Assembly: GCA_002633005.1 (NCBI GenBank)
Contig: NMRA01000414.1
Location: 92,356 to 156,355, forward strand
Reading direction: 5' to 3'
Length of the DNA stretch: 64,000 nt
Origin: Phoronis australis
Taxonomy: Eukaryota; Phoronida; Phoronidae
In this document: positions 1-13,800 of the stretch, piece after piece
How the letters are laid out: each line of letters starts with the position of its first letter
How positions within the stretch are numbered: the first letter of the stretch is position 1
The notes under the pieces: generated by a model
Told to the model about the DNA's origin: nothing
The model's database searches: none
What the model saw: only the letters and a program-made list of their open reading frames with translations
Translations under genes and position numbers: made by a program

Positions 1-1764
1 GTTGCATTTGAAATTAGCTCTTTGGCTGTATAGTATTAGGATCCTGAGGTAAAACTCTGTCATATAGTCATATTCCATGAACAAAGGCTAATTACAGCTC
101 AAGAAAAAAAATGACGTTTCTAGGTTACACTATGAGTTCTTTGTCTTCTCGCAAAGTTGTCGGGCATAAAGCGTGCGCTTGAAGTTTCTTGTCGCGTGCA
201 CCCTTGACCTGTACTGGTAACAACAACCTCACGCATGAGTGATTATGACATTGTTAATATCACCTTGACTGTCATTTGCACGCGGATCCGGATCAATAAC
301 CCTGTGTGTGTCTGTTATTAAAAGGGATCTGGTGCGGCTGTTAAGGTAACCGATCGCTGGCTCCGTGCCACCCTCTCTTGCTTCCTGTCCACTTTTCTCT
401 CCTCTGCACAGTGCCTAAATTTAATTCACTGTCGTGGTATTGGTTAATTCAAGTTTCGTACCTACTCCGTACATTGCTTTTGTAGACACAGGTCACTCAA
501 GATCTAGAGAGAAGCCTATTTTTTACTTTTCGTATACTTTTCATGCAAAGCACTGTCAGTTTTGTTCTGTTACTAGGCAACTTTCCTTAAATTAAATGTG
601 CTTGCAATCTTATCTAGCAGCTTTTACTAAACGAGTCTTTCTGGGAAATTTAACCTTTTCTTTGAATGAAATGTATTCTTTAAAATGTCCATGTGTACAT
701 ATCTAGTACAGGATGTGTCAAGTTTTATTGGGCAAAATTGCATTTCCATGTCATGTTAAGTTTGTTTATCAATATGTTTATTCAAGATGGTGAATGTTTT
801 CTATAGTTTCATCGTTTGCCAAGAATCAATTTTTTCCTATCTAGTTAGTAATGATTTTTATAATGTATCCGTTCTTTAATTTCTGTTCATTCATTCTTAG
901 GAGTTGCGCATGGTAGGTAGCCGATGGTGACACATTGTTAGGACTGATTATAATTTTATATTTATTGGCTTTCAGAGGCTGTTTTACGTTTCTTGATTGC
1001 ACTTTTCTGTGTTTTTGGTTAGACGTGAATCAAGTGATGCGTGATCGTGGACGATAATCGAGATGTTCGTTTAACTACATTTCGATTTGTTGAAAGTTTA
1101 ACTTTAAATGCATGAAGAGCAATTTTTCCATTTGCACAATAAATGAATATCATATATCTTATGAATTTTTACTATGATTTGATGCTTGTTCCTGTATTCT
1201 TAAACATGTTTTTAATATTTTTTCTTGCACAGTTAAACAGTCGTAATGTCAGCTTAGATAGACGTTGGTACCACGCTGCTAGTTACTATTGTTACCTTTT
1301 TTGCATGAGCGAAATGAACAGTCATAAAAGAAGCAAAGTTCATGAAATGGTTATCAACTTTGTTTACATACCCCTCTCAAGGGCCTTCATTCTAATGTCA
1401 ACGCCTCAATGTTTTGGAGAGTGTAGGTTGGTGTCATTGGTTAATTTCAATCCAAATTTGCGAGTTAATTTCGCAGTAAATAGATGGATTTAACAGCGCA
1501 GCATCAATGCTTCGATGCAGTGTGAAGGATTAACTTCGATGTTTTTGAAGTTACCAGCAGGTGTCACTGTCAGTAATGGCATTTGTTGTGGCAATGTGTG
1601 ATAATATTTGTTTCGACTATTCACTGTTCTACCATTGTAAGCACATCATTTCATTTCTATCCGACCATAAAAAATTACGCCTGCATGACATTTTTTAAAG
1701 CCAACTTTGAGTAATTTTGATGACCCATGATGACGCCTCGTACACCATATTATTCATTATGCAG
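1..1764 (+). other. ADGB: Intron (or upstream DNA) before first visible ADGB exon
   Basis: No exon is recognisable here. Vertebrate androglobin has about 60 residues before the part encoded by the exon at 1765, including a Trp-rich stretch; no codon string for it is visible in this segment, so the first coding exon is probably left of the window. The 116-residue ORF at 1143-1493 is AT-rich, has no recognisable domain and is treated as chance. Confidence 0.6.
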
Positions 1765-1812
1765 GATGCAGCTCACAAAGGCAAGAAAGAAGACAAAGGA
1801 AAGTCTCCAGTT
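1765..1812 (+). CDS. ADGB: ADGB exon 1 of window (Lys-rich)
   Basis: Follows an ATGCAG acceptor and ends at GTT|GTAAGT. 48 nt, 16 codons, DAAHKGKKEDKGKSPV, matching the androglobin KGKSPV segment just before the HFFEDPEG block. Enters and leaves in phase 0. The in-frame ATG nine bases upstream overlaps the acceptor and is not a credible start. Confidence 0.85.
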
Positions 1813-4800
1813 GTAAGTTACGTTCCAAAAGACAAATTTCTTTGGCTACAAAATCACCATTATTACACTATACTTTTCTTGTCATCATCTTACAAAAAGT
1901 CGATCACTGGCCATTACTTAGTCTTATTTGTGTTTCCTTGATGCTTCTCAAATCCAATAAATTTTAATTCCTTAGTCAACAGCTTGGGATTAACTTGATG
2001 AATATTCTCCATGTCAGCTGGCCGCAATCTGTTACCTAGCGATCACCTAACTGTTACCTAGCGATGGCTACAGCTCCATTGTTGTGTATATCTAGTGGAG
2101 TCCAGACTCATTAATTACTTGCTGATGATGCACGATTGCTTACCTTGATTGAATGACATATACAATGCTTTTGTGCCATCTTGGGAGTTCACCAACTGTG
2201 CGCCTAATTTATAACTCGTTACTGGTCTTCAAAACATTTGAAGCAGTAGAGCTTGAAGAGTGGTGAATGAATGAGAACTGAGGGATTTCAGTAATCCCAG
2301 TCACTCGTAAGACACATGCTGCAAGACGTCTGGGCTTATGCAATGGAAAGAGAGAACATTATTGGTGCTTATGTTCTATTGTCTCCCATAATGCAATACT
2401 CTGATTCAGTCGTGTAGTCTCAGTTAGTGGCAGCTGTTAAGCTTCTGAGCCCTAGTATGGTCACGAGATTACTCGCAAAACCCTTGCGAGATCTTACACT
2501 AGACGAGCTGGATCTTGCATTTCAGGAGCAAGTATTTCAGTTGTGTAATTTTGCCAAACTGCCAGGATACTCATTTTAATGAGTCATCGAACTGCGATCT
2601 CATTTAGGTGCAGCATTTCTTTGAAGACCCAGAAGGAAAGATAGAGTTGCCGCCTTGTCTCAAGGTCGACCATTGGAAAAGACCCCATGATTTTATATTT
2701 GATAAGGTAGGTGTTGCCATGATATTTTCGATTGGGAGTGCGATTTCAGTTAAGCAGTCCTGGAGCCCGTTCCAAGAAACTGACCTAAGTTCATTTTTTA
2801 CTTAAGTCTAAGGTTAGTCCAATCTTCCAAGCTTTGAAACTTCCATATCTGGTAAGTTAATCAAAATTAAGACAAAACTTGAGTAAAAAACTGAGTCAAA
2901 CTTGAGATCTCTTTCTTGAAAAGGACTTGAATGAGTTATATTTAAGTTTTATCTTAAAATGTACTTACATTTAAGATTTCTCTTAGCTAAGTCAGTTTTC
3001 CTGGAACAGGCCCATGAGCTAAATTTTCAAGAAAGTGTGACTTTTCTGGCGAAATATCACTATTTAGATCCTTCTAATGCTAAGGCTGAAAAGGCTTACT
3101 TAGTTCATTTTGTTCTAATGCAGTGATGCTTTACTGTCTTTTAATTGTTCACTTTTTCATAAATCAACATTCCCGCGACATCAACTCAAGTCTGGTGTGG
3201 GTTTTTTCCTCAGCTCAAACCAGCTTCGGCAGTCCAGTGGCACAATTGTTTGTACTGGTGTCAATTTGATGAATTGGAGCCAGTGGTTGTCGCCTATGTT
3301 TTTATGATAGTAAGGAAGTGATTGTGAATTTACAAACCACTTTGTTAAAAATACAAGCTTGTGTGCATTTGTGGTTTAGAAAAAGTGATTGAAAACTTTG
3401 CTCAAAGTGATGGGGGCGTATGCTTTTTTCTGGTTAAGCAGTGAGGCACAGGTGTCTAAAGGAATTGGGAAGCGTACCAGGACCAAAATATGCCTTATGG
3501 TCTAATGAATAATTTAGATTTGAGTGATATGTACTGGATGTTGAGCCAAACGTGATTACTATTTGAACCATTATTTTGGTGTTTTTTCTCTTTTCCACAG
3601 CGTGTATTTCCCGCAGTCATTTTCATCCATGCCATCTTACCTCGACTATTATGCAAACTTTTGCTGTTCCTCAATGAAGAAAAAGTTACTGCCTAAACAA
3701 ATCATATGGTGTACAGTTGAACAATCCATATTTATCCAGCATCTCCGGGACATGATATTCGGTATAACCTCTCATTTCTCGGGATGTTTATCTTTACTGA
3801 GATCATATGATCACTGGCACTAAATTTGGTGGGATTCTTAACTTTTTCATTCCTTCTCATACAAAACAAAAACATGTGACTTAAAGTTCCTGCAGTATTT
3901 GACAGGGCCAAATCAAGAGTACAGACATTGTCCCATGTCTGTAAATAAAGCATCAAAACAAGGGCTTAAACCAGATGTCGTCATCACGGAGTCTTGGGAA
4001 TTCTGCTCTCTTGACCACAATGCATCACTTGAAACTCGACTTGAATGTTATGTTCTTGCAAGGCACACCCTCAGTAAGAAACGTTATCATGATTTTGAGT
4101 AGTGCCTCTTGATTAGTTGACTTGTGTCCGCTTTTGTGTAACGTGCAGTAGTCCTGGACCTGGGGTCTGTTTCGTGAAAAGTTGACATAAGACTCAAGTA
4201 AGGAATTTGGACTTGCATTCCACACAACAATTTTTGAAAAATAATTAAATCTCATTCTGGCGAAAGTCTCTGACAATACACACATAATTGCTACTTACTT
4301 AGATAATTTGTTTAAATTATTTAAGAATTTTATACACTAGGATGCTCTCATAATTACTTGGTCGAACCTTATTTCAGCAATTGTAAAGTCATACACCTAA
4401 TTTCTGTCTTAAGTCTTAAAAAGTTGCTTTTCACGATACAGGCCCTCAGTATCTACTGCCTGCTTAGGAAGTATCTTGGACATGTATTTCTAATGCTCAC
4501 CTGTGTTTTTCTGTGCAGACTCCCACCGTGGTGGACCAGGAGGCTGGTATGCACGTGTTTGACCTACTGCAGGCCAATGAGCACATAACACACAGTGAGG
4601 TATGATCCTTAGTTGGATTAGGAAAAGCATAGCCCTGATAATGTAACTCTCATTTTGACAAAAACTAAGAATCAAAACAGTTTGAGTTTAATATTCAAAC
4701 TCAAACTCAAATTTTTCTCCCATGAGAACTAATTAAGAGCAGACGGATGTTAATATTTTGTCATGAATGAACATGGATGACGTAGAGTTTAATAACATTT

Positions 4801-7800
4801 GAATGTCTAGTATTCGTTGTGCTCGTGCTCTGTGGAAGTTCAGAGAATATTTAGTAATAATGGTTAAGTTGCTTCTACTGTTGGTAAAAGAGTGGAATCT
4901 TATTGGACTGTTGGCTTGAATGAACTCAAGCATTCTGAATATCGTTTATAATATCCTTGAAGTCATGTTGAACATAAGAGTAATACCATGTGCGAATTCC
5001 CTTGCAGTTGATGCGTTGGATCGTCAGTGAGGTGTCCGCCTTGTGGCGTATGCACGAGACGAAGCCGACGGGCTCACAGCTGGATAACGCTGAGCTGGGC
5101 CTGGGCCCCGATGACATGCTACACACATGGAAACCTTGGGAACACATCTATGCTATTAACAAAGTGGGCAAGGGCCCGTATATACCCGCCTACAACTCCC
5201 ACGGAAAATATGCTGTCCGTGTATGGTGGCTGGTAAGTTTGCAACTTCATTCTAGCTTATTTCTTGATACCACAGCTGCAGTATTCGAAGATTTTGCTGT
5301 TTCAAAGAAGTTTGAAATTCACAGTTTTTTTTTAAGTCTGGTTTACACGCCACCTGTTGGCCATACATTTCACGTGACCTAATTAACATGGGCCTGAAAA
5401 GATTTCTGCACCGACTGGGACTCGAACCCGAGACCTTCTGCTAACTTTGCAGACACTCTAGTCCACTGAGCCATCAGGGCCACTGGTCGAACATAGAAAT
5501 CCAACCAGACTTAGCAGTGGCATCCCGCCCATTAACTCGTTAGTGTATGTATATCTTGAATCAGTGTGGTTTGAGTTGTAGTAATTTGGCATTATGCTCT
5601 GTTCACCAGTTAGAGTATAGTTAGAATATAGTGCAGGTTGATGTTCAGTGTTTGACAAATCTCAAGTGAAAGCCGAATGAGTCTGAGTCTTGATAGGATT
5701 GTGACACAGTCGGTACTCCTGTAACTGGATTACCTCTTTTGTACAAGTTATCCCATCATAGCCGAATGCGCTGCTCGTCGAATTGGGTGCTTTCTATTCT
5801 TTACCTAGTTAATCCTCAATTTCATGGGAGAAAATAACTACAGTCTAACAATATTGTCAGATGACATTAGGGCGGTTTTACAAAATCCTGAACGAAAGGC
5901 TAGTAGTTTTTTGAAGAAATTTTGGTCGCTCACTTACCTGCCAAATTGCGATTTATGCAATGGCCGCTAAACCATCGATCGTGAAGGTTTAATTGACTTG
6001 AATTCAAGATATGAGTCCAAAATGTCAGATGTTAGACTGGGTATGTACCAAGACTGGTTGGGTATAAATTTCAAGTAAACCCTTTACTGGTCATTGATAG
6101 TGTCTTTTCACCTGAAATCCTGAGTACTCTACCCTAGTGAATACCTGCCTCAACGTATGATGCCAAATATTAGAATGTCATCAATGTGAGTTCATCTTGC
6201 CCTGAAAATTTCGTAACAATCCAAATAACAATTTTAGAGCGTTTTAGTGACTGCAGCCTGTTATATAAATGTATCTTCAAAATTTATTTGGCACTGAGAA
6301 GTGTAGTTCTAACAAAAACTTGACAGTGAAAGAGCTAAGTTGATTTTCTTGTTTGAAATTATTGATCGCTATGCATTCACATTAAGCGTGTTATTAACAC
6401 CGTTTGTTAGCGTCCCTTTGTTAGGAAAACTCAGTGCCTTCGCCACCTATGGGCATACTAATGAACTAAACAGACTGGCAGTGCATATAAAACTCGGACC
6501 ATTTGATCACTTCGACATCAACGTTATTCTTGCGTCTTGCAGGGTTGCTGGCGTAAAGTGATCGTGGATGACTTAATGCCATTTAATGAGGAGAATCAGA
6601 TGCTTCTACCAGCTAGCACACTACAACATGAACTATGGCCAATGTTACTTACTAAGGCTCTGGTCAAAGTAGCATCACTGGAGTAAGTATTGTTACTGTT
6701 GGACAAAACTGTGACAGGTTGAACAGTTGAAGCGTCTGTGAGCCAGCCTTCCATCACAAAAACCAAGTTTTGATTTGGAATACTTCCTGGTATGAAATCG
6801 ATCTGGTATTGTTAATTAGTCAAATTTGCAGTGATTTTAGGGCTTCAAAAGACACCAACAGTGTGTTATTGCTAGAGTCGAGTTTCTATAACGTGTCAGT
6901 TCTTTGCAAACCTAGAAATTGCTTTTAATCTGAGTAAGGAACAAGTTGAGACTAATTTCGTAGCGATAAGTGGTCTAAATTTAAAGTTCGCTTCTTTGGA
7001 CGGAACCTGCAAGTTTGTAGCTGCCTTAAGGAAATTGTGGTTTACTAAGCAGAGATGGAATATGGGTCGATGCTACTGCCCTCTTGCGGTTAAGTTAGCA
7101 ACTTTATTTATTGTGCAGAATGTCAAAAGTATACTCGTAAAAGGCATTCTCTTGTGCCTGTGTTCTGTCATGCCTTTTTCTGCGAACTAGAAGTATTTCC
7201 TTATGCCACTAGGTTGCACTTGAGATAACCAATCACAGTTGCTGTNCTGTGACAGGTTTAACAGTTGAAGCGTCTGTGAGCCACCCTTCCATCACAAAAA
7301 CCAAGTTTTGATTTAGAATACTTCCTGGTATGAAATCGATCTGGTATTGTTAATTAGTCAAATTTGCAGTGAATTTAGGGCTGCAAAAGACACCAACAGT
7401 GTGTTATTGCTTGAGTCGAGTCTCTATAACTTGACAGTTCTTTGCAAACCTAGAAACTGCTTTTAATCTGAGTAAGGAACAAGTTGAGAATAATTTTGTA
7501 GCGATAAGTGGTCTAAATTTAAAGTTCGCTTCTTTGGACGGAACCTGCAAGTTTGTAGCTGCCTTAAGGAAATTGTGGTTTACTAAACAGAGATGGAATA
7601 TGGGTCGATGCTACTGCCCTCTTGCGGTTAAGTTAGCAACTTCATTTTTTGTGCAGAATGTCAAAAGTATACTCGTAAAAGGCATTCTCTTATGCCTGTG
7701 TTCTGTCATGCCTTTTTCTGCGAACTAGAAGTATTTCCTTATGCCACTAGGTTGCACTTGAGATAACCAATCACAGTTGCTGTGTGAATAGAATCTGTTT

Positions 7801-10800
7801 TAAATCTTTTTGAAGAATCTGCATAACATACGGTCTTCATTAGATAGATAAATATGCACATAATATCAAAATTGTTTTGCTTTTGTCATTCCCTTGTAAC
7901 CATCACACACTAGTTGTATGTGGAGCCTGTGTATTGATTTCCTCGTGTCTAAAGGTTCACGTGTCTTTTCAGTTACAATGGCGGCAACAGTAGCTGCGAG
8001 TTTGGCGACTTTAGTCCAATCCACTGCCTGACGGGCTGGCTACCTGAGACAATACCTCTGCAGTAAGTGCTTAGTCTTGTCCTTGACTCTGCCATAACAC
8101 TACCCATTCAATGTTCATATGGCGTGTGTGCGTGTAGTATGAACATCTCAGCTGTTGGGTTACTATGTAATTCTCTACTGTTGCTGGTGTATATTGTTAG
8201 TCATAAAATTTCAAATCGGCATAAACACCATGTATAGAATGGTTCTCTTCTGAAATAGAAATTCACTTGTTTGCCATACTATGTCCTGAAATTGATGGGA
8301 ATTTTGCGGATTTGACCACCTTCACATCTTGCTTTATTTTGCTGATGGGCTGTGTTCTATCTTAGATGAATGAACAATACAGTACACCCATATAGACTGC
8401 AGTGTAAAACACAAGTCTGAAACAAAAAACCAACTGATCATATGAGACCGGCGTTGTGTTCAATAAGGAAAGTGCTTTGAACCGCTTTCCGTGAGCACTT
8501 TGTATTGTTTATGAACAATCTGCTTTCCACCTTGGTTTTGTTGGCGATGCAGCTTGTGAAACGCTTGCCAAAAATGAGCACATGCTGTGTGAATGCTCTC
8601 TCATCGTTTCTGTCTCCCCCGTTTCATCTATCTCGTTATTTTCTTCTTTTTTGTCCTTGACTTGTCTATTAGCTTTTCTGTCTATTCTATTCGTCGTTCA
8701 GAATCCGATACTTTGAGATGTTGGAGCTGATTCAGAATATCCAGGACGTCCAGCCTGTCCCATGTACAATCTCAACTGTGAACCCGTCTCATCCGCTGTA
8801 CAGCACGAGCTCCAGAGAGCTACAACACCACCTGCTGAGCAATGCCAAAGGCAACAAAAACATCACATACATCGAAAAGTGTTGCCTTCCTCGCAGGCTC
8901 ACTCGGTACTTTCCACCTTTAACCTCACTACACCTGCTGCTGTATTTCAATATCTGTCGAATAGAAAAACTTTTGCCACTTCTCGCTTCTTTAATTATTG
9001 TCTTGACTTTTCCACTTCTCTGTGTAATTTAAGTTCTTGTGTTAAAGTTACTGTGCTCATACTAAAATTACATATAAAAACTTCCAGATATGGTCACGTG
9101 AATGAAATCTGGAATCTGCTGAAGCAAGTGGTTCCAGAGTTCAAGTTGCCGGAAGTTCCACCACCAGAGGCTGCTGGCGAGGTCCCAGAGACACCCGCTG
9201 AACCACAGAATGGGGTGAGTGTAACTGAGCAGATGGACAAGTGCATTGTGGGAGATCATATCCCGTGTTGTCTGCCTTTCCTGTGATTGTGTCAAGTGTT
9301 TTTGATGAATTAAGTTTTATTGCTAATAGCAAAACTGTTTAAAAATCTTACAGTCATAGTTGTGCATATATTAATTCTGTGTATTTGTAAATAAGAATGT
9401 GTTCAATTTCATAGTTATGTAGTTGACGTGTAAAGTACAAACACCATAAGATGATCGAGTCGTTTTTCACGTAGGATCCAGATGATGTTCCCAGTATGAA
9501 CATAAATTATGTTGTAAGTAAGGTAGATGTGTGGCCACGCGTTAATACACATCGGCAGACGTAGACTACGTACACAGTTTCTTACAAACTTTTGTGAACA
9601 ATTAGTTCTACACATCACTTTTTGGCACTCACTGCTCAAGAGTTCTTTCGCACAAATTAACCAGGTTTCACTTTTATCGCGACACCACTTAGATTTTGCA
9701 CACGTTGGTATGATTATTATTATTATTATTATTATACTATTAGCACAGATTAACACTGCTACGTTTTCTTGAACTTGTTCACAAAGTGTCCGCATGCTTT
9801 TCACAACTGTTACAGTGAGTGTTTTCACTAGCTTTTCCCTGTTTCTCCCACTGCTGTAGACAGAAAAGAAGAGTAATTCTAAGCGAGCAAATCGTAAAAT
9901 GCTAAGCGCCACTGCCAGTGCTATGTTTTCAACAACACCTTTCGAGGCTCCCACCTCAAAATCTCAACTGAAAACCGCAAAGGTGACAACAGCCTTGTTA
10001 ATTCCAGCTTAGGTTCATACTAACCATTATGCAACCCCCTCATGATTTGTTCAGTTTAGTTCTTGTTGACGAGGAATTAAGGAAGGCAAACTCTGATCAC
10101 GTGTATTATTAACACCAGATTAAACCCACGTTCCGTCAAGGAAGCACACTTTTAATTAAGATCACTTGCCGCTATGAATTTGTTCTTTACTCCGATGAGA
10201 AGTGATTTCTGGGCTTACAAAGAGCTGTCAGTTTGTTTTTACTTACGACGCTCTCAACACATGTGATAAGATGAGCTGCCATAACATGCCGTCTTATAGA
10301 GTATGGTCTTGAGCAATGACAGGCGTCTAGTTACTTCAAAGCTCTGGAATAACCTCTAATTTAACTAGGGAACAACTTGAAAAATTTTCATAGCCGTAAG
10401 TTATCAAAATTCAATGTTGTTTTTGTGATGGAAGACGAGTTTATAACTGCTTTAAATTTATGTTGAAGTGTGTTAGGTGTATACCCATCGTATATAGTCT
10501 GTGCAAAGTTACATTGAGTGTACTTTTGGAGGCCGGAAAGTCTCCAACTTCAAACGAGTAAAAAAAGTTCTAGTCAGATTTCAAAACGTGTGAGCTCCAC
10601 TCTGAAAATTGTAATGTGGAATACCAGACACGCTCACTTACTGTAATTCAGAACTTGAAGTTACGTCCCCTGGCTGGTGTATTATGTTAATCATATCAAT
10701 ATAGGCTCGCCATTCAAGCATTATTTGCTCCTATGTGGTAGTGACATATCCATCCTTGTAAGCACACAATGGGACTTTTTGTTGCCTTTGTCTCACTTGT

Positions 10801-13800
10801 AAAACATTCACCATAATTGAAATTTGCTCTTAAACAAATTAAAGTTTGACTGCCTGTTTGTCAGAAACTACGCCTACTCAGTTACTCTTGTTACTGTGGT
10901 GTGTCATGTCACGCTTGTGCTTCTATCTGTGGTTGTGTTGTTACATTATGCAAGAGAACGAATATGTTAATAATCAAGAGAAAGTCTGTGGTCTCCTTAC
11001 TTAAAAGCAAGGCGAGCGACAAGGCACTTACGCAGGCTTACATACGTGATTTCCCACCCTGAGACAGCAATTCCCAATCATGGACATTGAATATTTATCA
11101 TTTGATGGTTTTTTCCTTCGCTTACTTAAAACGTTCGACAATACGCCGTGTTGAATGCGACTTCTGTGGCCCATCTCAAAGGCTGACAAATACTCGCACT
11201 TTACATGAAAATAATTTTGAAAATCAGTTATTCACTTAATGCTGAGGACCACAAACAGTCTCTAACCCCACGTATTTTCTCATGTCTAACAGTTTTGTTG
11301 TAATATAATGAAATGAAAGCTTTTCTAACTCCATGTTACCAATATACTTGCTTCTGCAAATCACATTTTTAACGTGAAAACAATTATAATAGGTCTCCGT
11401 CGTTGCACTCGGACATTCACTGACAATTTGATCACAGTTTGCAATATGATTAAAACCGATTGTAATTAAAGATGAGCTTTTGTTCGTAATAAATCTGGCT
11501 TAACTGAAATGCTTGCTCTCCAGACTGAACTAGTCTCATTTTTCCATTTGCAGAGAGGATAATTATCCCTGTTCTGTTGCTAACCACAACCTTACTTTCT
11601 TGTTCTATAACCCCTCTGAATAAGCCTGAAAGTAGGAATTATCTCCCCTCCATTCACTGCAGGATGTCAAAGATGGAGATGGTAAGGAAGCTGCGGCGGC
11701 TCCCAAAGAGTCGAGAATCGACTTTGCTAAAAGCGACGGCAAGGACGGCAAGAGCACGGCAGGGGGTGCCAAGGGCAAAGGCAAGGACGGAAAGGATGAT
11801 AAGGGCAAGGACAAAGGCAAAGAAAAGGACAAAAACAGTGAGTAAAATTACCTACTCTATAGATTAAAAACACACCGTGCGAAAATTGTGACACGTGGGG
11901 AACGCAAAAATCGCCTTTGTCCCAAATTCCAGAATCAAGAAAATTCAACCTTTGCAGGTCGGAGTGTCCTTGTCCCAAATTCCTGAGACTGTCCCACGTT
12001 GTAGTATTTTTACTGCATTAACAACAGATATGAGTTGGGTGTGAGACGTGTCAATTTTAATATAATTAACAGACACAGGTTATTGTTAGACACGTCATGT
12101 TCTGCAGGTGTGCATGCTGACTATTAATTTTTGTCTTTCAGAGGAGAAGTTGGCATCACCGGAGACGGAGCAAGTCGCTAGTAATCCTGAGATAGTAGTG
12201 TTTGCCAGTTACCAGGGTACACCCAAGTTACCTCTGCGCGTGTCAATACTGGCTGAAATGGTAAGCAGCGCCATGCGCTCCAGTTGTATTCAACAATGGT
12301 ATCTCCAAATATTTCAATTGTTAGTTTGAGTGAGTAGCTGAAAATACTTTCAGCAGTTGTGGCTGACTTTTTGGGTGTGAAAAGGGTGACTGTTAAACCC
12401 CGTTTCAGTGTTTTCACACAAAACACTTTTTCTGTCCTCAACTACTGCGCAGTGATCACCTCTCTTGAGCGATAAAAGAATTACCTTGCTATCCCATTTC
12501 CGCTCTTTGTCGCAAACTTAATCCTGTGGTATGGAGTGCACGACCATTCCCCTTTTCCCTGGCCCCCTCCCACCCCTAACCATCATTACAATCTTCTCTC
12601 ATTCAACATTACTCGTCAACCTTAATAAGTCAAGCACAAGCAAGTATTTCAGCCTGTGGCTGCATAACTATGTACCTTTAATTAACTTCATTGTCTTGTT
12701 TACTTGTCTGAAGCTTTTTCATGCTTGTCAATTTTGAAGATTTTGTCAGGAATTTTGAAGCTTGCTCCAAACTTTTGGGGGTTGACAAAGGTAACAGAGT
12801 ATTATTTTCTTTCACAGATCTAATTGATCTGGTCGGAGTTGTAGGAGTTGACTATGCAATTTAGATTTATTTATTTTACTGTTTTTATTTTTTTTAGTTA
12901 GTAATTCGTATGTTGTTTATTGTTTGTCCTTCCTGACAGGCTGATGCCAGTGAACGCCTTCGCCAAGCAGGCCTATCCCATCTGTTTCCCCACCCAGTGT
13001 GGATGACGCAGACAAGGTCATGCCCCCTGGAGCCGCCACCTCCCCCAGAAAAAATACCCGCGTGGAAACTCATCAGGCCTAAAAAGAAGAAGCAAATTCC
13101 TTCAGGCGAACCTAGAGGTAGGTTAAGTTTTAATCAGTTGGTCCATGGCAAGGAACAGTGACATAATATTTTAGAAATTGCTTTATACTGTCCCACTATG
13201 TTGGTGGTTAATGATGTGTGCGACTTGCTGTCTACAACTTTGTTGATTGATTTGGTGTTTTTCTGGCTCCTGGAAAACAAACCTCGTGTAATCTTCATGT
13301 GGACAAAAAGTCTTTTTGGGGGGAAACACTTAAACCGGAATGCTGTAACATATATCTGTTGATCCTATTTTAGTAAAAAAGAACAAGTTAGTATACACAA
13401 AAAGTTTGATGAGAAATTCAAATTTCCAAATGTTTGTAAACCTTGTTAACTTTTATCCTGAAGGAAATGTGGTATGTGTTGATTATTCCTAAATACGGTA
13501 CACGTACACTGTATTGTTTATTGCGTCGTGTGACTTGTAAATATTCATGCTAGAGTGAAATGAAGTTATAGGAAAGAAAAATGAGAGTGTACTCTATTTC
13601 ATTTTGTCATGCGTTGTGCTATAAGTACAAAATGCTAATGTACCTCGGCAGAAAAGTAGAGATTTTTATTCTGAACAGCCAATTAGCTTTTTAATTTTAC
13701 GATGCGCTCCGAATGGAGGTCATTAGGTGCTTCTGTAGCTAGTTCTTGAGCATCGAATTTGATTTGTTTTGTTTTAAGTCATGTTGACCTAGTCACTGTA

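Noticed and set aside
1143-1493. 116-residue plus-strand ORF as the ADGB N-terminus
   Set aside because: No androglobin N-terminal motif, AT-rich composition and no donor in the needed phase.
5408-5481. Functional tRNA gene on the minus strand
   Set aside because: A and B boxes are present, but the acceptor stem does not pair and U33 is absent; a SINE head explains it better.
8700-9087. Possible extra ADGB exon upstream of exon 7, suggested by open frames and a TTCAG at 8700
   Set aside because: Joining exon 6 to that acceptor meets a TGA within ten codons, whereas exon 6 joins exon 7 directly in frame with family-like sequence.
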